Of a DNA stretch of 64,000 nucleotides, positions 1 to 10,476 are shown in pieces. How positions within the stretch are numbered: position 1 is the first letter of the stretch; every line of letters begins with the position of its first letter. The stretch lies in NCBI GenBank assembly GCA_009103225.1, contig RHPI01001168.1, positions 604,424-668,423 of the forward strand, given 5' to 3'. Below the pieces are notes generated by a model, which saw only the letters and a program-made list of their open reading frames with translations, ran no database searches and was not told where the DNA came from. The translations under genes were made by a program, and so were the position numbers. The DNA comes from Chlorokybus atmophyticus. Taxonomy: Eukaryota > Streptophyta > Chlorokybophyceae > Chlorokybales > Chlorokybaceae.

Positions 1-58
1 AGATGGCTATGCTGACTTCATAGTGTTGGTGTGCACGTTACGTCATGCACATGCGTGC

Positions 59-136
59 AGCATTGCAGCATGTGGTGACTTGTGATTGTGTGCAATCAGC
101 ATTGCAGCATGTGGTGACTTGTAATTGTGTGCAATC
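59..136. repeat. Tandem repeat, two 39-base copies
   Basis: Two adjacent copies, 59-97 and 98-136, differ at one base (tgtgattg versus tgtaattg). They lie in non-coding DNA upstream of the aldehyde oxidase gene. The high identity suggests a recent local duplication. Confidence 0.85.
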
Positions 137-1872
137 AGCAGCTTTGCGCAAGCTGCTTGGAGCGGGAGCCAAGTACAGGTTGCCTGCAGTTGTGCGTGTT
201 GTTACTTGCTTGTTTATGCGATTGTGGGTGCCATATATAATCATGTTAACAGTTACTCAGAGCAATAGGGCTGTGTTGGTTTGATGACACCCTGGGCGAA
301 GGCTGTAGTGCGTGAGGTGCGGGCAACCGCAGCCGTCATTAGCACCTCTGAGTTGGAACGTCAATGTACAATAAACAATGGGTTTGGCACTAGCATACAT
401 CGCATCTAACCGACCTTTGGTATGTGTCCTACAATGTGCATGTATGTTTATGAAGTTGATACATGCGGTGGCGTTTTTGCTATTTTTGCTATAAATTAAG
501 ACGGGGGCCAAGGCAAAGCTCGAGGACTCTGCCCCGTCTTAATTTATACTTGCAATGTATGTTATTGCTACACATGGTTGGTGCACTCTCTTTGCCTGGA
601 TTGGGGTGTGCTTTAGCAACTCTACCGTTGGTTATACAGCGCTTTGAGAGTTGAACTTCCGGTATTCTAATGTGGACTGATGCCTATTGCCTGCCTTCCC
701 CGAAATTGCATTGTCTGAGAGCATATCAGGTAGAGCTTGATTGCAGGCTATTCAGTGGTAAACGATACTCTTATCACTTGCCAATGGCATTTCATTGGCT
801 GCGTGCGTGCATGAAGTGCTCGCGAAATTTTGTCCCAATATGATCATTAAATGCAATGCACACCTTGTAATCAAGCATGTCCGGATTACCTTGTCTGTAC
901 TTGAACTTCGCGTTACTTGTTATGTAACATCTATATTATACACATGAATCATGTAACATAATACAAAAACTGTAATGATCAACATTACTGGGTAGTACAT
1001 AATATGAGAAAGTCGCTCTTTTTGGGCACAACTCATGCCGCACAATATGCAACATGTGGTTGCCAATTATTTATGAAAACGTGTGCAGATATTTCCTACC
1101 TTTAACATTTTATATACGTCAATAATAACTATATATCAACTTATACTTATAAAAAACAAGTGATATAATGGGTACCGCGATGTATCCTATTACTGTGATA
1201 CGAACAAATGAAGACCATGCTCATGGTAGGAAATCGTTGAGAGACGGATTGTTATCATCATTAACGGATTAAACACTAATAGTCCCTTCCATGTACATAA
1301 AATCTTACATGTCAAGATTACCGACATTGAGGCTAACCTAGACTGTCTAGCAAGCGATGAAACCTCGCCAGATGCATGCATCGACGACGACACCTCGCTT
1401 CTGTCGGCGTTGTGCAACCATCACGGCAAGCCTCAAGCGCATGAGGCATTCGCAAGACAGCCTGAATGCTCAAGCCCAAGGCCCAACCCAAGGCGGCGAT
1501 GTTGTCTGATCCGGGTTTGTGCTGGTAATGTGCCCTTGATGTTGGCCACGGCAAGCTGTTGTTGGCGAAAACAGCCTCAACTTTAAGGTAAGCTGCTTGT
1601 GTTTTGGGTGTGTTTGGACAGTTCTACACACCTGAAGACAAGACTTTTGCCTTTGCCTGTTGGCAACAAGTTTACAAGACTGAACTTGCATTTCTGCACT
1701 CTGCCTGCTGCAGGAGAGGATTGCGCCTGGTGCATGCTTGCATGGTACACCAATTCAACACTGCGAGCAACTTTGAGTTGCATGCTTGGAGCCCAGCTGG
1801 AGCAGGCTAGACTACACTAGTCAGCTGGTTGTGTATAGTGTGTAACAACTACAGGGAGGGTTTGTCACCATC
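137..1872. other. Intergenic stretch without a recognisable gene
   Basis: No reading frame here shows a family motif or plausible splice structure. The stretch becomes AT-rich around 900-1170. It contains the hairpin at 490-548 and a short sequence at 613-636 that recurs at 21433-21456. The last few hundred bases should hold the promoter of the aldehyde oxidase gene that starts at 1873, but no clear TATA box was identified. Confidence 0.6.
490..548. repeat. Perfect 17-base inverted repeat (hairpin)
   Basis: The arm 490-506 (tataaattaagacgggg) is the exact reverse complement of 532-548, separated by a 25-base loop. No gene ends here, so a transcription-terminator role is unsupported. A small MITE remnant or cruciform-forming element is more likely. 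Confidence 0.8.
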
Positions 1873-4800
1873 ATGGCTGCGCCGGTGGTGTTTGCGGTGA
1901 ACGGCGAGCGGGCGGAGGTGCCAGCGGGGGCCGACCCTTCTATGAGCCTGCACGACGCCATCCGCAGCTACACCCGATTCAAGGCAAGCCAGGGGACTTC
2001 TTAGGCTGCTGCACAGACAGTAGTAATGTCGAGCAATCTCTTTACAACATTCCTTGAGCATGCATACATTGCAACACTGCATGCACGCGGTGTCGCTTCT
2101 GCAACTGCATGCAGCCTTAATGTCTACTTGCACAAGAGCATGGCAGCTTGCCGTGTTGAAGCTGAGTTGACTATCATAACGATGGCAGGCCATGAAGATA
2201 GGGTGTGGTGAGGGCGGGTGCGGTGCATGCGCGGTGGAGGTGCTGCGCCTTGATCCGTGCACAGGTGCATGCATAGTTGCTTGACAATTCCACCTTGTGA
2301 ACATGTTTGGTTGCTTAACCCAACACTACGTTACAGGTAAGGTGCACATGAAAACGTTGAACTCCTGCCTCTGCCCTGTGGCCTCTGTGCATGCTGCTGC
2401 CATCATCACCGCCGAGGGCATCGGCAACGCCTCCAATGGCTTCCATCCCATCCAAGGCATTGCCACTATCTCTCTTGTTGCAATATATTGCAAGGGTATT
2501 GCACTCATCATCTTGATAGCCACCGTCTTGGCTCAGAACGCATTGCTGGCTTTCACGCGACGCAATGCGGCTTCTGCACTCCCGGCATTGTGGTAATGAA
2601 AGCCGCTGAAGTTGTTTACCTCAAACTCTGCCAACATATACTGGTGTGATACTCACTCCCACAAGCTCACAGGTTGCGACGCATGCAGCATTGGTGAACA
2701 AGAAGTTGGGTGACCGTGAACATGAGGCGATGAAGAACGGGGACGCGTTCATGCGGGCTATAGACGGGAACTTATGCCGCTGCACCGGATACCGCCCCAT
2801 CATCGATGCATGCAGGGTGCGCGATGGGTATCCATGACGCATGCATGTTTGTTGTGGATGCGCTTACTTAGCCCATGAGGAACAGAGCCTGGTTGATGGC
2901 GTTGATGTGGAAGACCTCGGCGTGCACTCCTGCGCGGTCACGCCATGCGCAGACTGTCCCGTACCAACCTTCCCAGACTTCCTCAAAGCCTTTGCCACCG
3001 CAGTAAGCAATGTGACGCTTGAGCTTTGCGATTGCAGCACACCTACCTACCGCCTGTTGAGATACACGCACATGCACACACGTGCGAACGCACACATACC
3101 AGCGATGCACAACGTTTACTGCAAGGTTGAAAGCATCTACAACTGCAGTGCGAATACGAATGTTACCATGTATGTACGAATACAAATCCGGGTGTATGTG
3201 GGACACGTGCTTGAGCACGAGCGCACGCACGCACGCGCACACTCATAGCGACATGCACACTTGCACGTACGCACGACGAGACACAAAAACACTCAAAATC
3301 ACGTATCGCATCGGCGGTTGTGCATGTCATCAACGCGCCCCATACACTCAGGCCAAGCTCCCAACGCACACCTCCGAGCGCTGCACCTGGCGCTCGCCTC
3401 TCTCCCTCTCTGAGCTGTGGACGATCATGGCCTCAACCCCTGGCATCCGCCTGGTCGCTGCCAACACGGGCCCGGGCATCTTCAAGGACTGGCCCCGGAC
3501 AGGGGACCTCGTGTGGGTCGGAGCCGTAGCGGAGCTGCGCGTGCTTCGTGTGGAGAAGGAAAGGGCCGGTGGTGGTGGGAAGAGAGAGGTTGTTGTGGGA
3601 GGCGCCGTGAGCTTCGGGGAGCTTGTGGACTTGCTTGAGGAGGAGAGGAAGAGTCCGGGAGCGAACGAGCAGGCCCTCAGCGCAATGATCGACATGCTGA
3701 ACCACATTGCAGGTGCAGTGTGTGTATAGTTATGCACGTGCGTGCGTGCGCGCACGTGCGTGTATGCTTGAAGAGTAATTCATCATGAGATTGCTTCGTT
3801 GCAAAGGGCACCATGTGAGGTATGCTGCAACGATTGGAGGCCACTTTGCGCTGTGGCGACAGAGAGCGTTTGAGTCCGATGCGTGCACGCTGCTCGCGGC
3901 CGCGGATGCACGCGTCTGCGTGGCATCTCGCAAGGATGCTAGGTAAGCGGGTGGAGTTTGATGTTGGGTTGAGAGCCCGAGATGATGATACTGAACATGA
4001 TGTGGTGTCTTCCAGGTGGTTGTCGGTGCAGCAGATTCAGGACGCCAGTACGCCGCTGGACCTGGGTGGCATGGAGGTGGTGAAGGAGGTGCACGTGCCA
4101 CTGCCAAGCTCAGGGGAGCGCTTCTTCACCCACAAGGTATAACCGTACACAAAAGCACACGCACACGCCCGCATACAGACATGTTCAATCACGAGGTGCT
4201 GGTACAACCACAGTACAGCTGTTCATCCTATGGATTCACTCTTTTACACTTGGCTGGCAGCTGCCTTTTTGCTTCAGTCACAACATCTGTATCAGCGAAC
4301 GGCGTTGTATCACATATGTGATGTCGTCTGTACTGTGTGTGCCCCACAGATAGCCAGAGGAAGAAAGTTCAACAGTCATGCGGTTGTCAACATCGCAGTT
4401 CGCTTGACCCCAAGCAAAGCTGTAAGCGGCAAGAGTGAGCACGTGTGCAACGGCACGCATGGTAATGCATACACCGCGCGCATCGTCTTTGGCGCTCCCG
4501 ACTCCACCTCAGAAGGTAACTGAGCTGTTGTTCGGTAGATGTGTTTGTGTTCTCCAACTCATCTACTGCATACACTTCACGCAGGCTCCAGCAAGTGGGT
4601 ATGTGGAGAGAGTCCGAACACAGAAGCCGCACTCAACTCTAGGCCACTGAACATGCAGGCCCTCATCACTGCACTGGAAGCTTTCCGCACCGACACGACA
4701 AACGGTAGTTCTATTTGACTTGACTCGCAAGGCCTAATATTACACCCTGACATTGTGTGTATGTGTGTACAGCTGGCGTGGACGCCTCACACGCGCAGGT

Positions 4801-7800
4801 GCTGCAGGCCCTTCTCTTCGAAGCACTTGCAGGCTTGACCTCTGCTCCTTTTTGGCTCCTTTCACAAGGAGAAGGTGGAAACGCTTCCGCTGCTGACCTC
4901 CTGGCCAACGCAAAACTCTCACCGGCGCCCTCAGCCGTGCGCGGCACGCAGATTGTCCCGGATGACGACCCCTCGGACCGTAGCCGTGCCCCCGTACACC
5001 GCATGATCCCAAAGGACCGCGCCCGCTTGCAAGTGAGTGCATGCCTCACGCTGCCTGTGTGTATATGTGTGCGCGCGCATGTGCATGCGTGTGTCAATGT
5101 GCATGTCAGTGTATGTATCTATGCGCGTGTGCGCGCACACACATACAGGCAGATATAGACACACGCTTGCGCGCGCACACACACTCTCTGTATGCCTGCA
5201 TGTGCATGTGTGTGTTGGTCTTCAACCCTGCATTACCTCAGGCTAGCGGGGAGGCAGCGTACGTGTCCGATTTGGCCCTCCCGCGTATGCTGCACGGTGC
5301 CTACGTCGAATCCACTCGGCCGCTGGCCATGCTTGAGAGCGTAGACCCATGCTTGGCATTGGGTCTACCAGGAGTGCGCGGCTTCGTGTGCGCAAAGGAC
5401 ATATGCGGGATGGTGCAGCCGTGGAGCGGCGGGCAACCCATCTTCGCGAACAAGAAGGTGGAATATGTTGGCCAACCCGTCGGTCTTATACTCGCGGACA
5501 CGTCAGCGTTGGCGCAAGAGGCCGCGGCGATGGTCAACGTTGTTTACGTGGACACGCCTCCCTCCGCGCTTTCACCAATCCTCTCCTTGTCCGCTGCGCG
5601 TGCAGCAGAGTCGTTCTTTACTGACCCAACATTAGCCTCAATGGGCGTTGTGTCGCACGGGCACGCTGCTGAAGCCCTGCGAGACGCAGAGTACGTGTTG
5701 AAAGGCGTGTGCACCACGCCACCGCAGCAGCACTTCTATCTGGAGCCGCAGGTGGCGCTCGCCGCGTGGGACGAGGGTGCGGGCGAAGAGAGCGTGTTGA
5801 GGGTGTGGTCCAGTACGCAGTCTATCGATGCCGTCCAGAACGCCGTCGCGAAGGTCGTCGGCGTCCCCGCGAAGAACGTGTGCGTGACATGCCGAAGGCT
5901 CGGCGGTGGGTTCGGAGGGAAGACCTCGTGGCCGATGTATATCGCGGCTGCCGCGGCCGTCGCTGCGGAAAAGCTTCACGTGCCCGTACGCCTCAACCTT
6001 GACCGAAACGCTGACTTCCGCCTCGGCGCAGGTGAGTAGCAGGTTGTTGTGTGGTGGCGTTGCGGACGTGTGTGTCAACATGTTGTTGTTGTCAGGGCGC
6101 GCGGAGAGTCTCGTGGAGTACGAGGTGGGGTTTGACGGCAGCGGGATGGTACAAGCACTGCGTGTGAAGGGGTTCGTGCAAGCGGGCCCGTGGCATGATA
6201 CGGCGTCATTCGACCTGGACGGCCTGGCGGCCTGCATTGATAGCGCCTACAACATACCGCATCTGAGCGTGGACGTCAAACTTTGTCGCACCAACCTCGC
6301 GCCCCGCGTCATCATGCGTGCGCCTGGCTACTCCCAGGTGAGCATCACATGCACGCACTTGCGCATCCGCGTGTGTGCTTGCGCTTGCGCGCTTGTGCCT
6401 ATAGACACATGCACACATATGCAAGCACACCTCGCACGTGTGGACACTCCTTTGCACATCCACACACGGGCGCATGTGTGTGCGCGCGCGTATGCGCACG
6501 CGCGCGTCCGCGCACACACGCACACGCGCGCGCGCTCACTCACTCACTCACTCGCTCACTTTTGCGCATCATGCATATTGTCTGTGCATTGTCGGTGAAG
6601 TCACATGAGTAACACATCTCCAGGCGGCACTCGTGAATGAAACCATCATGGAGCATGTGGCCGCGCACCTGGGTATCGACTCGGCGACCGTCAAGCGCCG
6701 CAACTTCTTCCCACCATCTACTCCACCATCCGTGCCACGTCCGCTGACAGAGCCGTTGCCATCATCTAACGGAGTCCTCAGCTGCCGGCGCGCGGGGCGG
6801 TACCGTGGCATTGGCAGTGATGGTGGTGGCAAGACTCCCGGCGGGAAAGGTGGTGCTGCCGTCGGCCCCGTCAAAGGCCTTGACACGATGGTGCACGTGT
6901 GGGAGCAGCTGTTGGACATGTCGGACTATGAGGCTCGTGCGGCGCATGTAGAAGCGTTCAACGCCAAGGTGAAGAAGAACTTATTACGTGTGTGCGTGCG
7001 TGTGTGCGTGTGTGCTCGTCCAACTCTGTGCATTGTGTCCTCAGAGTGTGTGGAGAAAGAGGGGTATTGCTGTCGCGCCGACCAAGTTCAGCGTGTCGGC
7101 CCCACCCAACACCGCCAGCGTCAACGTGTATGGTGACGGGACCTTTGTTGTTGCTGCTGGTGGCCTTGAGATGGGCCAGGTGCGTGGCAACGTTGATGTT
7201 GATGTCCAGTCAGATGTGATAACCAAACATCACCTGAGACTTGAATCTCAACAGGGCCTTCACACTAAAGTGCTGCAGACGGCTGTGTACGCCCTGTCAA
7301 TGGCACTCCCCGAGGCAAGAGATGATGATGATGATGATGAGATGGTTGTGGTTGTTTCACCGCTGTAGCTTATTCATTGCTTCAGTTGTACAACAACGCT
7401 GTGATCTTGGGTCCATTACAGGACGAGAGGCCGCTGCCAATGAGCATGGCACGCATGTCGGATACAAGCTCAGAAGTAGTTCCCGGCGGCGGGGAGACGT
7501 GGGGCTCGACCGGCAGCGAGGGTGCATGTGCGGCCGCACGCAATGCATGTGCGCACATCGTCCGCAGCATCAAGCCTTACATCAAGTAAGTCTTATTGTG
7601 TACATGTGGCGGTACAAAAGCACACAACAGCTGCATAACAACGTGTTCATGCGCAGGCCGACGGGTAATGCGGTCAACACATGGTGCGCAGCCCTCAGTG
7701 AGCTGTATCCGGACCCAATGTTTGGACCACCCAACGCTCTCCTCTCTGCGTATGGCTACTTTGACGGCACTGTGAGCAGTGATGATGTTGGCAACGCCGA

Positions 7801-8715
7801 TGCTGCACCGTCCGTGGAGTACCCGGCCTTTGGGGCAAGCTGCAGCGAGGTTGAGATTGATATACTGACGGGTGAGGGCGCACGCACTCGCACCAATGCA
7901 CTAGATGCACGCATGCTCGCATGCATTTCTGTCGTTAACTCCTCATTGCTAAGAGAGTGTGGGTGGGTTTGCATGGCAGGAGAGAAGGAGATCTTGAGGA
8001 GTGATCTTGTGTACGACGTGGGGCGAAGCCTCAACCCCGCGCTGGATATCGGCCAGATGGAGGGCGCGTTCGTGCAGGGCGTCGGCTGGCTCGCCACCGA
8101 GGAGGTGAGACGCAGGGAGAGAGCAACGTTGTGTTTGTGTCTTGTGAAGACGTGATACATGATATCGATTGTGACTGCATCAATCTACAAAGGTGATGCT
8201 GGATCCTGAGTCTGGACGGCTCGTCACCGACAGCACCTGGACGTACAAACCCCCGAGCTCGGGAGACCTCCCGAAGGACTTACGCGTGGCCTTCCTCAAG
8301 GTGTGTGCGCGTGAGTGTGCGTGTGCGTGTGCGTCGTGGTTGCATCCATCAGATGTACATAAGCACAATGAGGTCTCCCTCTTTCGCGCAGAACTCGCGC
8401 AATCCGCGCGGTGTGATGAGCAGCAAGGCCATCGGCGAATCCACCTTCATGCTTGCTGTGGCGGTGCTGTCGGCGCTGCGCAAGGCCGCGGCCGCCGGTC
8501 GCGCGCAGCTCTCAAACCTTGCAGGCGATGTTGTTGTTGATGACGGCGGCAACAACAACATCCGTAAGGAGAAGGAGATGGAAGACATGTTGGCCGTGCC
8601 CGCCACGCATGCACGCATCCGTGCCGCCTGCGGGGAGGTGTGGGTCGCGGACCTCCTGCGCAGAGCTGCCCCGAATGTGGAGGCGCCCAAGGAGGACGGC
8701 TGGGAGCTTGTGTGA
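1873..8715 (+). CDS. Molybdenum hydroxylase, plant-type aldehyde oxidase (xanthine dehydrogenase/aldehyde oxidase family), about 21 exons
   Basis: This large molybdo-flavoenzyme would oxidise aldehydes or N-heterocycles with O2 or NAD+. Domains come in the normal order. The N-terminal plant-like 2Fe-2S domain carries CGEGGCGAC (exon 2, 2198-2264). The second 2Fe-2S domain carries CGFCTPG (2537-2610) and CRCTGYRP (2673-2816). The FAD domain spans exons at about 3346-4400 ([15 protein letters not shown], then AATIGGH). The molybdopterin domain runs from 5242 to the end and includes [22 protein letters not shown] and the catalytic Glu in AIGES. After GGGFGGK comes Thr, where xanthine dehydrogenases have a substrate-binding Glu, and MRAPG matches plant aldehyde oxidases, so aldehyde oxidase is preferred. 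Three introns appear to start with GC (after 1983, after 2456 and after about 7312). Two TGTAA motifs, a polyadenylation signal in some green algae, lie at 8849-8858. Start ATG 1873 gives the family N-terminus. Part of the molybdopterin exon is copied at 11244-11866. Confidence 0.93.
5048..5215. repeat. Intronic TG/CA and GC alternating purine-pyrimidine tract
   Basis: The aldehyde oxidase intron between exons ending near 5032 and starting at 5242 is almost wholly TGTG, GCGC and CACA runs. Such alternating sequence can adopt Z-DNA. It is low complexity and does not code. Confidence 0.8.
6350..6560. repeat. Intronic CA/GC-rich low-complexity tract with CACT repeats
   Basis: The intron between aldehyde oxidase exons ending near 6339 and starting near 6624 consists of CACA, GCGCGC and TGTG runs, ending in about five ACTC units (6535-6560). 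It resembles the intron tract at 5048-5215. Confidence 0.8.
7320..7345 (+). repeat. GAT trinucleotide microsatellite
   Basis: About seven GAT units lie in the aldehyde oxidase intron that follows the probable GC donor near 7312. The track is open in one frame, but the family alignment skips it. Confidence 0.7.
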
Positions 8716-9020
8716 GAAATGTACACACGGGTTGGGTGTGTGGGTGTGTGGTATACTTGTGTATATACGCTTGGTGTTCGTGTGCCAGCTTAGGTGTACA
8801 GCAACTGCGTCCATGGCGGCTCAACGTGCCCCAGAGGACAGGCTTGTATGTAATGTAAATGTGTGTATAGAGTGTGTGTAGTTGTTGGTGGAGGGATACC
8901 AAGTGATATCATGCCTGTTGCACCTGTACAAAGGCAACGGCTGCATATCTACATCCTACGCTAGCTAAGTTAAGTGTGCTAGCAGTAACTACATATACAT
9001 AGTTGATTCTAACAATGAGT

Positions 9021-9593
9021 CTACACGACCTCCCTATAGTCCCTTCGGCAGACAGGGCAGGCGTGTCTGCGCGAGAACCAACGTAATGCGCAGCGCGTGT
9101 GGAACGCGTGCCCGCACGGTGGCACCAGAAGTTGCGGATGAGGTTGTTGATCTTGTGGCTCTTGTGACTGTCGTTGCGGCCCTGCCTCTGTATCTATGAG
9201 GCTGTCAAGACAGATGGCGCAATCACCACGTGAAGCTGTCGGTGGCGACGATGTCATCGCATTGTGCAACCAGGAGTGCATCAGCGAGTGCGACAGTCCG
9301 CCACCACTGCGTTGACACGCCCTCTCGCTGTCGTTCTCCTCCTCTTCATCCAGAGCAAGCAGACGTTCATACGTCCACTCATCCTCCTCTCCGTGGTCCT
9401 CACCCCGGTCAGAGTCCTCCTCCCAGTCGCGCTCGCTGTCGGGGTCACGGAAGGACAAGTCGTACGCAGCGCGGCCTGGCAGAGGCGCTGCCAGACGTGC
9501 CTCTTCGCGTGCCCGAGCCGCCAACAACACGGTGGCTTCTGTTGTTGCTTCTGTTGGTGTTGGTGTTGTGGATGCTTGTGGTGGCAAAGGCAT
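9021..9593 (-). CDS. RING-H2 finger protein, putative E3 ubiquitin ligase
   Basis: This single-exon frame encodes 190 residues. The C-terminal third holds a RING-H2 finger with the C3H2C3 pattern: CAIC near residue 125, then CGHAFHTRC, a tryptophan (LRWF) and CPVCRRD at the C-terminus. The RING core is preceded by a strongly acidic stretch (runs of D and E, residues 50-90) and an Ala/Arg-rich N-terminus. RING-H2 proteins recruit E2 enzymes and pass ubiquitin to substrates; the substrate here is unknown. The spacer between the second Cys and the third Cys is longer than usual, with a Q/P-rich insert. No membrane segment is visible. The gene converges on aldehyde oxidase (stop 8715) and diverges from the F-box gene. 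An out-of-frame ATG lies 7 bases upstream of the chosen start, and an upstream exon cannot be excluded. Confidence 0.8.
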   Translation of the reverse strand: MPLPPQASTTPTPTEATTEATVLLAARAREEARLAAPLPGRAAYDLSFRDPDSERDWEEDSDRGEDHGEEDEWTYERLLALDEEEENDSERACQRSGGGLSHSLMHSWLHNAMTSSPPTASRGDCAICLDSLIDTEAGPQRQSQEPQDQQPHPQLLVPPCGHAFHTRCALRWFSRRHACPVCRRDYREVV

Positions 9594-10401
9594 GGCTCAT
9601 GCCCTGTGCTTCTCTTTCATTAGGGGTACTGACTTGTCCTGCGAGCATGGTATGGTCATGTTGTGGTGGTCGGCTTTGCAACGATGGGATACATGTTGCG
9701 CGTCACCTCCGCAAACGACAATAAGAGAACTGCATTGGGGGAGGCGTTGCATAGAGTGCAAGTGCGTAAAAGTACTTGTGAATAGCTGCTGTGTGCGAGC
9801 TGCATCAAGCTGCCAAGCCAGCTGCCCATCAACAACCGCACTCATAGAGCAATGTCCACGATTGTGTGCACTAGATTGAACCGGTATATGTCTCTCACAT
9901 CAGGTTGCATGCGTGTGCACAACAGCACGTCATACATAGTCTGTAAACAATACAACAGTAACAATGGACTCACAGAAGTAACACACTGCATCCGCCGGTA
10001 TTTATCACGCAGCTAGACACCTGATTGGCATCGGCCGTCACCGCCGCCGACGCCGACGCCAGAGGTGGTTCAGACGGATCACAAACGGTTCGCTTTCTCA
10101 GCCTCACCGGATCAACGACAAGCAGCGTCCAGCGTGATCACATGATGATCTGAAATGTTTCAATTTCTACACGCGCGCGCGCGAGCGACGCAAAAAGTGG
10201 TTTTCATTTTGATTCAATGTCAGATTCAAGGTCATCGTCTCAAAAAGTGTTGAGTAGATCCGGACTTGTTGGGTAGGCCTATCGTAGGCCGCTCTCACTT
10301 TTCCAAATTTGAAATGCCTTTGTGAATCATCTGAACACGGCATGCGCTTTTGGCAATTGGCTGGAGCCACGTGGCAGCTTTGCCGTTGTCGTCATCCGTC
10401 A

Positions 10402-10433
<32 letters not shown>

Positions 10434-10476
10434 TCGCTTGAGGTCGGGGGCTATCTCTTTCCCCTGTACCTCGCCA
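9594..10476. other. Intergenic region between divergent RING and F-box genes
   Basis: No coding motif is visible. It must contain the promoters of both divergent ubiquitin-system genes. A (CGG)n-type run lies just before the F-box start. A GCGCGC run lies at 10172-10182. Confidence 0.55.
10404..10432. repeat. GGC trinucleotide repeat
   Basis: About ten GGC units lie in the probable 5' leader of the F-box gene. An overlapping frame would read as polyglycine, but the F-box start at 10477 is favoured. Confidence 0.75.
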
